Positions 52,329-60,510 of a stretch of 64,000 nt of DNA are shown one piece after another. The position numbers were made by a program, and so were the translations under genes. The DNA is from Paraburkholderia sp. CNPSo 3272 (lineage in GTDB: Bacteria > Pseudomonadota > Gammaproteobacteria > Burkholderiales > Burkholderiaceae). The stretch lies in assembly GCF_024206495.1 (NCBI RefSeq), contig NZ_JAMBPQ010000015.1, positions 62,001-126,000 on the forward strand, given 5' to 3'. Each line of letters starts with the position of its first letter. The first letter of the stretch is position 1. The notes below the pieces were generated by a model. The model saw nothing but the letters and a program-made list of their open reading frames with translations. It did not search any database and was not told the DNA's origin.

Positions 52329-53039
52329 GTGCTAGCCCCGCAACGCCTCGCGTTGAGCGGCCCGACGCTCGTTCGCTTACTTGCCCGCTTCGGCGACGCC
52401 GAAGTGCCCGAATCCCGGCAATCGATCTCGGACCAACTGAGCCAGTGGCTCGGGTGGACGGACGCCATCGCCCTATCAACGGCGTTGAGCGTCCAGACGC
52501 CGGACGGCGAGCCAGCCACGCGCGTGGGCGCCAGTGTCGAACAAAGCCAGAGCGAGCGCGTGCGCGCCGCGCTGACAAAGGCCATTGCGGGCGAAGGCGG
52601 CCCTGCGCGGCGCGACGGACGGCGCACGCAGGCCGCCAGCCAACCAGCCGATGTGGAACCCGATTTCGCCGATTTCCGCCAGCGCTACGTCGCCCTGCAG
52701 CAGGCGATGGAGACTGACATCGCCACATTGCGCGCCCGTCTGCGCGCCGCGCTGGCCGCCCGTGCGCCTGCGCTCGCGCGCCTCGCGACGGTGGACGCCG
52801 TGATGGAGCAAGCGCTCGGCGCGCGCGAGCGCAGCCTGCTCGGCGGCGTGCCCGCGCTGCTGGGCGCGCATTTCGAGCGGCAGCGCGCAGCGGCCGCGGC
52901 GCAGTCCGTTGGAGAAAGCGGCGCGCCTCACGCCTGGCTCGCCGGCTTTCGCAAAGATATGCAGAGCGTGTTGCTCGCCGAACTTGAGATTCGGTTTCAA
53001 CCGGTGGAGGGGCTGCTTGCCGCCCTTCGCACCAGCTAA
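52329..53039 (+). CDS. DUF3348 family protein, first gene of a motor-like operon
   Basis: The 236-residue protein belongs to the uncharacterised DUF3348 family of beta-proteobacteria, with helices throughout (LVRLLARFGDAEVPESRQS; DISQ-like segments, FADFRQRYVALQQAMETDI) and no membrane segment. The start is GTG 52329; no better codon exists. The gene lies 10 bases before the MotA-like DUF802 gene and is always the first of this four-gene set in relatives I know of. Its role is unknown; it may control or cap the complex. Confidence 0.82.
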   Translation: MLAPQRLALSGPTLVRLLARFGDAEVPESRQSISDQLSQWLGWTDAIALSTALSVQTPDGEPATRVGASVEQSQSERVRAALTKAIAGEGGPARRDGRRTQAASQPADVEPDFADFRQRYVALQQAMETDIATLRARLRAALAARAPALARLATVDAVMEQALGARERSLLGGVPALLGAHFERQRAAAAAQSVGESGAPHAWLAGFRKDMQSVLLAELEIRFQPVEGLLAALRTS

Positions 53040-53049
53040 CCCAAACGCT

Positions 53050-55680
53050 ATGTCCCGCGCTATGTCCCGTTTTCGCATTGAACCTGTTGTCTTCGTCGCG
53101 GGTCTCGCCGCCGTGTGCTGGATCGGCGCCGGCTACGCGGTCACGAACCCGCTTGCGAGCGCCGTCACGCTGCTGATCGGCGCGTGCTATGTCAGGGGCG
53201 CCTGGGAGCTTTATCGCTTCCACCAGGCCACGACCACGCTCGCCCAGGCCATCGCGCAACTGAACACGCCGCCCGCGCGCCTCGCGGGCTGGCTCGACAC
53301 GCTGCATCCGGGCCTGCGCAACACGGTGCGCGCGCGCATCGAAGGCGAGCGCGTGGCCCTGCCGGGCCCGGCGCTCGCGCCCTACCTCACGGGCCTGCTC
53401 GTGCTGCTCGGCATGCTCGGCACGCTGCTCGGCATGGTCGTCACGCTCAAGGGCACGGGCGCGGCGCTCGAAAGCGCCACCGACCTCGACGCCATCCGCG
53501 CCTCGCTCGCCGCGCCTGTGAACGGCCTCGGCTTCGCGTTCGGCACCTCGATCGCCGGTGTGGCCACCTCCGCCATGCTCGGCCTGCTCTCCGCGCTTTG
53601 CCGCCGTGAGCGCATCGAAGCCGCGCAACAGCTCGACGCGAAGATCGCGACGACGCTGCGCGCCTTCTCGCCGGCCCATCAGCGCGAAGCCTCGTTCAAG
53701 CTGCTGCAGCGCCAGGCCGACGCCATGCCCGCGCTGGTCGACAAGCTCGGCGCGCTGATGACGCTGATCGAACGCCAGGGCGCCGCGCAGCACGAACAGC
53801 AGATCGCGACCCAACAGGCCTTTGCCGCAAACGCCGAAGCCGCCTGGAGCCGCCTCGCGGCGTCCGTGGGCCAGTCGCTCAAGTCGAGCGCCGCCGAAAG
53901 CGCGCGCGCCGCGGGCGCGGCGCTGCAGCCCGTCGTCGAAGCGACCATGGCGGGCCTCGCGCGCGAATCGACGTCGATGCAGGGCGCGCTCACGCAGGCG
54001 GTGCAGCAACAGCTCGAAGGGCTCTCGCGCGGCTTCGAGGCGTCGACGGCGAACGTCGCCGACATCTGGAACCGCGCGCTCGCGCAGCACCGCCAGACCA
54101 ACGAGGCGCTTGCCGCCGACCTGGGCGGCGCGCTGGAGCGCTTCAACGCAAGCTTCGAGCAACGCGCCTCGGGCCTGCTCGATGGCGTGTCGACGCGCTT
54201 CGAAAGTGCATCGGGAACGATGTCACAGGCGTGGCAGGCAGCGCTCGAACAGCAAGAACGCGTCGGCGAAAAGCTCGCCGCAGGCAACCAGCAGGCGCTC
54301 GCCACGGCAGCGGCGGCGTTCGAGCAGCACTCGGCGTCGCTGCTGCGCGCGGTCGATGCATCCCATGCGGACCTGCAGACGAAGCTCGGCGCGCGCGACG
54401 AAGCGCGGCTCGCGAGCTGGGCCGAAGCGCTCGCGGCGATGGCCGCCACCTTGCGCACGGAGTGGGAAGCGACCAGCGCGGTTTCGGCGCAGCGTCAGCA
54501 GGAAATCTGCGCGACGCTCGCGCAAACCGCGAACGACATCGCCGCGCAAGCGCAGCAGCACGCCAGCAAGACGATCGCCGAAATCGATCGTTTGGTCGAT
54601 GCCGCCTCGGAAGCGCCGAAGGCAGCAGCAAACCTGCACGCGGAAATTTCCGCGCGCGACGATCAGCGCATCGAAACGTGGACCGCATCGCTCGCGACGA
54701 TGGCCGCCGGACTGGGTAAAGAGTGGGAAGAAACCAGCGCGGCCACCGCGCAACGCCAGCAGGAAATCTGCGCGACGCTCGCACAGACCGCGAACGACAT
54801 TGCTACGCACTCGCAGCAGCAGGCGAGCAAGACGATTGCCGAGATCGAACGCCTCGTCGATGCCGCCGCCGACGCACCGAAGGCCGCCGCGAACCTGCAC
54901 GCGGAAATCTCCTCGCGCGACGAGCAGCGCCTCGAAGCATGGACCGCGTCGCTTGCCACGATGTCGGCGGCCTTGCGCGAGGAATGGGAAGCCACGAGCG
55001 CGGCCACCGCGCAGCGCCAGCAGGAAATCTGCGCAACGCTCGCCCAGGCCGCCAGCGACATCACTACGCAATCGCAGGCCCACAACGCCAGCACGATTGC
55101 CGAAATCGGCAGCCTCGTGCAGGCCGCGTCGGTCGCGCCGCAGGCCGCGGCCGAAGTCATCGCCGAGCTACGCCAGAAACTGTCGGACAGCATGGTCCGC
55201 GATACCGCGATGCTCGACGAACGCAACCGCCTGCTCGCCACGCTCGAAACGCTGCTCGACGCCGTGAACCGCGCCTCCACCGAGCAGCGCTCGGCGATCG
55301 ACGCGCTCGTCTCCACGTCCTCGGATCTTCTCGAGCGCGTGGGCGGGCAGTTCAGCGCCAACGTCGAAGCCGGCAGCGGCAAGCTCGGCGCGATCGCCGC
55401 GCAGGTGAGCGGCAGCGCCGTGGAAGTGGCGAGCCTCGGCGACGCGTTCGGCGCGGCCGTAAGCGTGTTCGGCGAATCGAACGACAAGCTCGTGGCGCAC
55501 CTGGAGCGCATCGAAGCCGCGCTCGACAAGTCGCTCGCGCGCAGCGACGACCAGCTCGCCTACTACGTGGCGCAGGCGCGTGAGGTCATCGACCTGAGCA
55601 TGCTGTCGCAGAAGCAGATCGTCGAGAACCTGCAGCAGCTCGCGAGCCAGCGCGCCGCAGCCGGAGCGGACGCGGCATGA
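53050..55680 (+). CDS. DUF802 protein: MotA/ExbB-like membrane part with long coiled-coil tail
   Basis: The 876-residue protein has N-terminal helices at about 10-48 and a MotA/ExbB-like pair at about 114-190 (YLTGLLVLLGMLGTLLGMVV; VNGLGFAFGTSIAGVATSAM). It continues into a cytoplasmic tail of more than 600 residues that is Ala/Gln/Glu-rich, predicted coiled coil, and contains 87-residue internal repeats. This is the layout of ZorA of the Zorya system. It overlaps the next gene by four bases. A second ATG at 53062 is possible. Function is unknown for DUF802; the MotA part suggests an ion-driven rotor. Confidence 0.82.
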   Translation: MSRAMSRFRIEPVVFVAGLAAVCWIGAGYAVTNPLASAVTLLIGACYVRGAWELYRFHQATTTLAQAIAQLNTPPARLAGWLDTLHPGLRNTVRARIEGERVALPGPALAPYLTGLLVLLGMLGTLLGMVVTLKGTGAALESATDLDAIRASLAAPVNGLGFAFGTSIAGVATSAMLGLLSALCRRERIEAAQQLDAKIATTLRAFSPAHQREASFKLLQRQADAMPALVDKLGALMTLIERQGAAQHEQQIATQQAFAANAEAAWSRLAASVGQSLKSSAAESARAAGAALQPVVEATMAGLARESTSMQGALTQAVQQQLEGLSRGFEASTANVADIWNRALAQHRQTNEALAADLGGALERFNASFEQRASGLLDGVSTRFESASGTMSQAWQAALEQQERVGEKLAAGNQQALATAAAAFEQHSASLLRAVDASHADLQTKLGARDEARLASWAEALAAMAATLRTEWEATSAVSAQRQQEICATLAQTANDIAAQAQQHASKTIAEIDRLVDAASEAPKAAANLHAEISARDDQRIETWTASLATMAAGLGKEWEETSAATAQRQQEICATLAQTANDIATHSQQQASKTIAEIERLVDAAADAPKAAANLHAEISSRDEQRLEAWTASLATMSAALREEWEATSAATAQRQQEICATLAQAASDITTQSQAHNASTIAEIGSLVQAASVAPQAAAEVIAELRQKLSDSMVRDTAMLDERNRLLATLETLLDAVNRASTEQRSAIDALVSTSSDLLERVGGQFSANVEAGSGKLGAIAAQVSGSAVEVASLGDAFGAAVSVFGESNDKLVAHLERIEAALDKSLARSDDQLAYYVAQAREVIDLSMLSQKQIVENLQQLASQRAAAGADAA
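54378..55100 (+). repeat. 261-base tandem repeat inside the DUF802 gene
   Basis: Comparable segments (W-E-x-T-S-A-x-x-AQRQQEICATLAQ) begin at 54463, 54724 and 54985, exactly 261 bases (87 residues) apart. Units include RLVDAA, APKAAANLHAEIS and the (E/S)W-A-SLATM stretch. About 2.7 copies are present, with high DNA identity between units, suggesting expansion by duplication. Confidence 0.85.
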
Positions 55681-56324
55681 ACGACGAAATCGACGGCGGC
55701 GCGGCCCCTGCTGCGCCGGTCTGGCCCGCGTTCGCCGACCTGATGTCGGTGCTGCTGGGCGCGTTCCTGTTGATCCTCGTGGGTGTCGTCGGCATGCAGC
55801 TCGAACTGTCCAGCCGGCTCGCCAACGAGGTGAAGCAGCGCAAGGCCGAAACCGAGCGCCGCAAGACGCTCGAAGAGGCACTTGCGGGCCCGCTCGCGGC
55901 GGGGCGCGTGACGCTCGTGAATGGACGCATCGGCATTAGCGGCAGCGTGCTGTTCGCGCTGAATTCGGATCAGTTGACGCCGCAAGGCCGCGATCTGCTC
56001 AAGAGCCTCGCCGGGCCGCTCACCGCGTACCTGAAGAGCCGCGACGAAATCCTGATGGTCAGCGGATTTGCCGACGACCAGCAGGTGCACGCAGGCAACC
56101 GCCGCTTCGCCGACAACTGGGAGCTTTCGGCCGAACGCGCGCTGACGGTCACGCGCTCGTTCATCGACGCGGGCGTTCCCGCGTCGTCGGTGTTCGCGGC
56201 GGCGTTCGGCTCCGAGCAGCCGGTGAGCGCCAACACGGACGAGGCTGGCCGCGCGAAGAACCGCCGCGTGGAGATCGCGCCGGTGCCGCGGCCGACCGTC
56301 GGCGAGGGCAAGCATGCTCAATGA
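55677..56324 (+). CDS. OmpA/MotB-like protein, ZorB-type stator partner
   Basis: The 215-residue protein has a single N-terminal membrane helix preceded by an Asp (VWPAFADLMSVLLGAFLLIL; Asp21), matching the proton-carrying Asp of MotB/ZorB (AYADFM). Its C-terminal OmpA peptidoglycan-binding domain is at about 85-205 (LFALNSDQLTPQGRDLLKSL; NWELSAERALTVTRSFIDAG). It overlaps the DUF802 gene by four bases (ATGA), which implies a fixed ratio, and overlaps the DUF2894 gene by 11 bases. With the MotA-like tail protein it forms a stator-like pair. Confidence 0.88.
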   Translation: MNDEIDGGAAPAAPVWPAFADLMSVLLGAFLLILVGVVGMQLELSSRLANEVKQRKAETERRKTLEEALAGPLAAGRVTLVNGRIGISGSVLFALNSDQLTPQGRDLLKSLAGPLTAYLKSRDEILMVSGFADDQQVHAGNRRFADNWELSAERALTVTRSFIDAGVPASSVFAAAFGSEQPVSANTDEAGRAKNRRVEIAPVPRPTVGEGKHAQ

Positions 56325-56961
56325 TGCGGGCACGCGGCTCTCGCAAGCAGCCACGCCCGACGCCCGCGCTCTGCTCGACGCCTGGCGCGCCCGCGGCGCG
56401 GACCAGCTCGACCCGGTGCGCTTTCACTTCATCGAGGCGCTGGAACGCCGCGCCGCCGCACACGCGGGCGAAGCGCGCCGGCTCATCGACGCGCGCCTCG
56501 CAAAACTGCTCGACGCCTTTGCCGATGACCTCGCGCGCGAGGCATCGAAAATCACGCAGGGGCTCGGCGACGATACGGCGAGAAGCGAGCTGGGCCGCCT
56601 CGTCGATTCACTCTCGCGTGCGGAACCCGCTCAACCGGCGACGCGCGTGCGGCACGAGCCGGACCCGGAACTGGTCGAATACTTCCGGCAAACGTGGCTG
56701 CGCGTGCGCTCCGAAAAACAGTTGCGGCAGTCGCTGGACCAGGTGCCCAGAAACGCGGGGCCGCTCAATTCGAGCAGCCTCGTGCATCGCGCCCTCTCGC
56801 TCATGCGCGAGGTGTCGCCGGGCTATCTGCAGCAATTTCTCGCCTATGCCGATGCGCTTTCGTGGCTCGAGCAGCTGAATGCGAGTGTGGGAGTGGCGGC
56901 GCCGGTCAAGGAGGCGCCGCGGACAACGTCTGCGAAGAAAGGCTCGCGCAAGGGGCGTTAG
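56314..56961 (+). CDS. DUF2894 family protein, last gene of the motor-like operon
   Basis: The 215-residue cytoplasmic protein belongs to DUF2894, known as the partner of DUF802/OmpA sets. It is helical (DARALLDAWRARGADQLDPV; RRLIDARLAKLLDAFADDLA; YLQQFLAYADALSWLEQL) with a Lys/Arg-rich tail (SAKKGSRKGR) that could touch nucleic acid or membrane. It starts inside the OmpA-like gene, so all four genes are one transcript. Function is unknown. Confidence 0.82.
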   Translation: MLNDAGTRLSQAATPDARALLDAWRARGADQLDPVRFHFIEALERRAAAHAGEARRLIDARLAKLLDAFADDLAREASKITQGLGDDTARSELGRLVDSLSRAEPAQPATRVRHEPDPELVEYFRQTWLRVRSEKQLRQSLDQVPRNAGPLNSSSLVHRALSLMREVSPGYLQQFLAYADALSWLEQLNASVGVAAPVKEAPRTTSAKKGSRKGR

Positions 56962-56966
56962 CGCCC

Positions 56967-58124
56967 TCAGGCCGCCTTGCGCCGCTCCCGCACCGCCTGC
57001 GCCAGCCCATCCAGCACCGGCGCCGTCTGCGCCCAGCTGATGCACGCATCGGTAATCGACACGCCGCGCTTGAGCGGCACGCCCGGCTTCTGGTCCTGGC
57101 GCCCCTCTTCCAGATGGCTCTCGATCATCACGCCGACAATGCGCTTGTCGCCGCCCGCCAACTGCTCGCCGATATCGCGCGCCACGTCGATCTGGCGCTG
57201 ATGCGCCTTGTTCGAGTTCGCGTGCGAGCAGTCGATCATGACCTGCTCGCGCAACCCCGCCTTCGCGAGCGCCGCGCAGCACGCCGCCACGGAAGCCGCA
57301 TCGTAATTCGGCCCGCTCTTGCCGCCGCGCAGGATTACGTGGCAGTCGTCGTTGCCGCGCGTTTCGAAAATCGCGGCCATGCCCATCTTCGTCATGCCCA
57401 TGAATGCGTGGCTCGCGCGCGCCGCGACGATGGCGTCGGCAGCCACCTGCACGCCGCCGTCGGTGCCGTTCTTGAAGCCGATCGGGCATGAGAGGCCCGA
57501 GGCGAGCTGCCGGTGGCTCTGGCTTTCGGTCGTGCGCGCGCCGATCGCGCCCCACGCCACGAGGTCGGCAATAAACTGCGGACTCAGCAGATCGAGGAAT
57601 TCCGTGGCCGTGGGCAGGCCGAGCGCGTTGATATCGAGCAGTAGCTGGCGCGCCGCGCGCAGGCCCTCGTTGATGCGGAAGCTGCCGTCCAGCCGCGGAT
57701 CGTTGATATAGCCCTTCCAGCCCACCGTGGTGCGCGGCTTCTCGAAGTACACGCGCATGACGATCAGCAGGTCGTCCTCGAGCGTATCGGCCTTCGCCTT
57801 AAGCAGCTTCGCGTATTCGATCGCCTGGTCGTGGTCGTGGATCGAGCACGGGCCCACCACCACCACGAGCCGGTCGTCGCGCTGCGCGAGGACCTCGGCG
57901 ATCCTGCTGCGGCTCGTTTCGACCAGCGTTTGCGTCTCCTGCGGCACCGGCAGCTCGTCGAGCAGCAGCGCGGGCGAGATGAGCGGGCGCACGGCGCCGA
58001 TGCGCGTGTCGTCGATGCGGGTCGTGTCCTGGGTGGCGTCGGCCACGCCGACTTCCTGATCGTGCTGCGGATTATCGATACGGCTCAAGATATTCTCCAA
58101 CTGCGCTTTTGACGCGCGCATCAT
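56967..58124 (-). CDS. aroG: 3-deoxy-7-phosphoheptulonate synthase (DAHP synthase, class I)
   Basis: The 385-residue enzyme condenses phosphoenolpyruvate and erythrose 4-phosphate in the first step of the shikimate pathway. It shows VVGPCSIHD, MRVYFEKPRTTVGWKGYIND, RINEGLRAAR, GAIGARTTESQSHR, GFKNGTDG, ILRGGKSGPNYD and MIDCSHANSNK. The length is slightly longer than E. coli AroG because of an N-terminal extension (1-35). The start at 58124 (or 58121, adjacent ATGs) fits; the frame upstream is unrelated. It is convergent with the DUF2894 operon. Confidence 0.93.
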   Translation of the reverse strand: MMRASKAQLENILSRIDNPQHDQEVGVADATQDTTRIDDTRIGAVRPLISPALLLDELPVPQETQTLVETSRSRIAEVLAQRDDRLVVVVGPCSIHDHDQAIEYAKLLKAKADTLEDDLLIVMRVYFEKPRTTVGWKGYINDPRLDGSFRINEGLRAARQLLLDINALGLPTATEFLDLLSPQFIADLVAWGAIGARTTESQSHRQLASGLSCPIGFKNGTDGGVQVAADAIVAARASHAFMGMTKMGMAAIFETRGNDDCHVILRGGKSGPNYDAASVAACCAALAKAGLREQVMIDCSHANSNKAHQRQIDVARDIGEQLAGGDKRIVGVMIESHLEEGRQDQKPGVPLKRGVSITDACISWAQTAPVLDGLAQAVRERRKAA

Positions 58125-58202
58125 GCATGTGTGGGGGATGAATGCGCGATTATCGCATCCGGCGATGCCGGTATCCCGAACCAGCATGCTAAACGTCACC
58201 CT

Positions 58203-58234
58203 GAAACGAAACGAGGCGGCCCGAAGACCGCCTC
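58203..58234 (-). terminator. rho-independent terminator after the sterol desaturase gene
   Basis: The arms GAGGCGG (58213-58219) and CCGCCTC (58228-58234) are followed on the minus strand by GTTTCGTTT. It lies 32 bases after the desaturase stop. Confidence 0.75.
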
Positions 58235-58265
58235 GCACGAGGAACCACAACGAACGCCGCGAAGC

Positions 58266-59273
58266 TCAGCGCGCCGCGTCCCCCAGCGGATACCCCTTGC
58301 CCGCAAGGCGCCGCGCGATGCGCACGAGCGCGTACCACTGCTGAGCGAGCAGGCCTTCGCCATAGTTCGCACCGCGGCCGTGCGGCGCGGGCAACTGGTC
58401 GCGAATGCCGGTGGGCTCGTGCTCCTTGTTCCACGACGCCGTGCGGAACATCACGTCCCACCACGGAAACAGCACGCCGAAGTTGCAGCCGTAGCGCGTG
58501 CCCTCGTGGCCATAGCCGATCGCATGATGGCGGCGATGAAACGCCGGGCTCACGACGATGCGCTCGAGCAGCCAGCCGAACGGCAGCCGTGCGTTGACGT
58601 GCTGCACGCTCTGCATGAAGTTGCCCACCGCGACGAGCACAACATACTGGGAGGGCTGCACGCCGATGAAGAGCGACAGGCCCGCAAAGAACGCGGCCTG
58701 AACGATGTCGTCGAGGAAATGGTTGCGATCGTCGCACCACAGCGACATCTGCTGCTGGCTGTGATGCACGGCGTGCAGTTCCCACCACACACCGAAGCGA
58801 TGCTGCCAGCGGTGATACCAGTAGCCCGCGAAGTCGAGCACGATGAGATAGATCAGGAACGACACGATCGGCTTGTCGGTCACGCCGGGCCAGAGGCTGT
58901 CCACGTCGATGTTCGGCACGCTGTAGATCGCCATCAGGCTCTGCCAGTGATTGAACAATGGCGTGAGCAGAAAGAAGAACGCGATGTTCAGAATGCCGAG
59001 TTTTGCGATCCACGTGTACCAGACGTCGGCGCGCAGCGCGCGGCGATCGCTCCAGTCTTCCGCGGGCCGCAGTGCTTCGAGCGGGCGCAGCAGCGCATAC
59101 GAGGCGCAGATCTGAAGCGCGCCGACGATCACCCAGTAGAGCGCGTCGTAGGTGTCCTCGTCGTAGCCCATCAGCCCGACCTTGTAGAAGATCGGCTGCA
59201 CCACGTCTACGTAGACGAGCGTCTGCAGCCACGAAACGAGGTTGTCGGCCTGCGAAATCAGCGTATCGAGCAT
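58266..59273 (-). CDS. fatty acid hydroxylase / sterol desaturase family membrane protein
   Basis: The 335-residue protein has several membrane helices and the di-iron His boxes HRWQH, HAVHH and HRRHH, typical of the fatty acid hydroxylase superfamily, which hydroxylates or desaturates lipids using oxygen. The substrate is unknown. It starts 13 bases after the beta-propeller gene stop, so the two form one operon. The final residues GKGYPLGDAAR are in line with the family. Confidence 0.88.
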   Translation of the reverse strand: MLDTLISQADNLVSWLQTLVYVDVVQPIFYKVGLMGYDEDTYDALYWVIVGALQICASYALLRPLEALRPAEDWSDRRALRADVWYTWIAKLGILNIAFFFLLTPLFNHWQSLMAIYSVPNIDVDSLWPGVTDKPIVSFLIYLIVLDFAGYWYHRWQHRFGVWWELHAVHHSQQQMSLWCDDRNHFLDDIVQAAFFAGLSLFIGVQPSQYVVLVAVGNFMQSVQHVNARLPFGWLLERIVVSPAFHRRHHAIGYGHEGTRYGCNFGVLFPWWDVMFRTASWNKEHEPTGIRDQLPAPHGRGANYGEGLLAQQWYALVRIARRLAGKGYPLGDAAR

Positions 59274-59286
59274 CGAGACTCCTCAA

Positions 59287-60273
59287 TCAGTCCGGGTTCG
59301 GCGCATACACCGGCGCGCTGTTCGCGAAGTAGATGCCGTGCGGCGAGCGGCCCACCGCGATCGTGTCGATCAGCTTGCGCGTGTTCAGGTCGATGATGCC
59401 CACGTGCTTCGCGAAACGGAACGTCACCCAAAGGTAACGCTTGTCCGCCGAAAGTTCCATGTCGTCGGGACCGGGGCGCAGGCCCGTGATGTCGGCGACC
59501 TTCGTGAGCGTCGTGTAATCGAGGATGCTGATTGTGCTCTCCACGCGATTCGACACGGCAATATGTTTGCCATCGTCCAGATTGCGGAAGTTATGCGCGC
59601 CGCGGCCGGTCTGGATCTTTTTCACGACCGTGCGGTTGTGCCAGTCCACCACGGCCACGTTGTCCTCGCCCGTCATGCCCACGAGCAGGTATTTGTCGCC
59701 CGGCGTCATCCACAGGCCCGCGGGCGTCTTGCCCACTGGCAGCTTCCAGAGCACGGTTTGCGTCGGCAGGTCGATGGCGGCGACTTCGCCCGTGTCCTGC
59801 AGCGTGACGAACGCCGTTTTGTTGTCGGAGGCGAACGTGATGTGGCTCGGCGTTTTTCCGAGCGGAATGCGCTTGGCGATCGTGAGGTTCTTGCCGTCGT
59901 AGTGATAGACGTCCACACGGTCGAGTCGCAGGCCCGCTGTCACGAACCATTTATGGTCGGGCGAAAAGCCGAGCTGATACGGATCTTCGATCCCTTCCAG
60001 GCGGCTCTGCACCTGCCCCGTATGCGGGTCGAGGAACAGCAGGTCGTTCGACACGGAATCGGCGACGATGAGCGACTTGCCGTCGGGCGTGATCATCAGG
60101 TGGTGCGGTTCCTTGCCCGTGGGCTCGGTGCCGACCACGGTGCGGCTTGCCTGGTCGATGAGCGAGAGCTTCGCCTCGCCCGAGTCGAGCACGATGACCC
60201 TGTCGTCGGCGTGGGCGAGCGCGCCCCATGCGAGGCCGCTCATCAGCAGCGCAGTCGCGACCGTTTTTTTCAT
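59287..60273 (-). CDS. periplasmic YVTN-type beta-propeller protein
   Basis: The 328-residue protein has a signal peptide (MKKTVATALLMSGLAWGALA, cleavage at AHAD) and seven propeller-like repeats, each with a D-x-R-T/x-x-V-G-x-I-x-V-G-x-x-P pattern (VVGTEPTGKEPHHLMITPDG; VLWKLPVGKTPAGLWMTPGD; LIDTIAVGRSPHGIYFAN). It is of the YncE/40-residue YVTN family in the periplasm. It may feed or sense a partner of the membrane desaturase that follows; this is inference from operon position. Confidence 0.85.
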   Translation of the reverse strand: MKKTVATALLMSGLAWGALAHADDRVIVLDSGEAKLSLIDQASRTVVGTEPTGKEPHHLMITPDGKSLIVADSVSNDLLFLDPHTGQVQSRLEGIEDPYQLGFSPDHKWFVTAGLRLDRVDVYHYDGKNLTIAKRIPLGKTPSHITFASDNKTAFVTLQDTGEVAAIDLPTQTVLWKLPVGKTPAGLWMTPGDKYLLVGMTGEDNVAVVDWHNRTVVKKIQTGRGAHNFRNLDDGKHIAVSNRVESTISILDYTTLTKVADITGLRPGPDDMELSADKRYLWVTFRFAKHVGIIDLNTRKLIDTIAVGRSPHGIYFANSAPVYAPNPD

Positions 60274-60510
60274 ACGGACCGGTGTAAACGAAAAGATCGT
60301 GAATTCAGGCATTTCGTAAGGGAAAGAGAGCAGCGAAGGCGCGCCGCGCAGGTTTGTGCTGAGATAGTGCCAAGGCAGGCGCGCGGATTGCCTGCTTAAC
60401 GCGTGAGGGACCGATTCCGATGACGCACTTTCAACGTATACGCAAATCCTCGATACGTACCATAGGGCGATGGACTGCGCCTACAGACCGCGGATTACGG
60501 GAGAAGTTGC

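Noticed and set aside
52093..54162. Long minus-strand frame of 689 codons across the DUF3348/DUF802 genes
   Set aside because: Low-complexity Arg/Gly/Ala product with no domain; the plus-strand genes have ribosome sites and domains.
50014..56961. DbpA helicase as the missing ZorD-type effector of the motor operon
   Set aside because: It carries the DbpA-specific RNA-binding domain and normal DEAD-box motifs, and is separated by the DsbA-like gene, so it is housekeeping.
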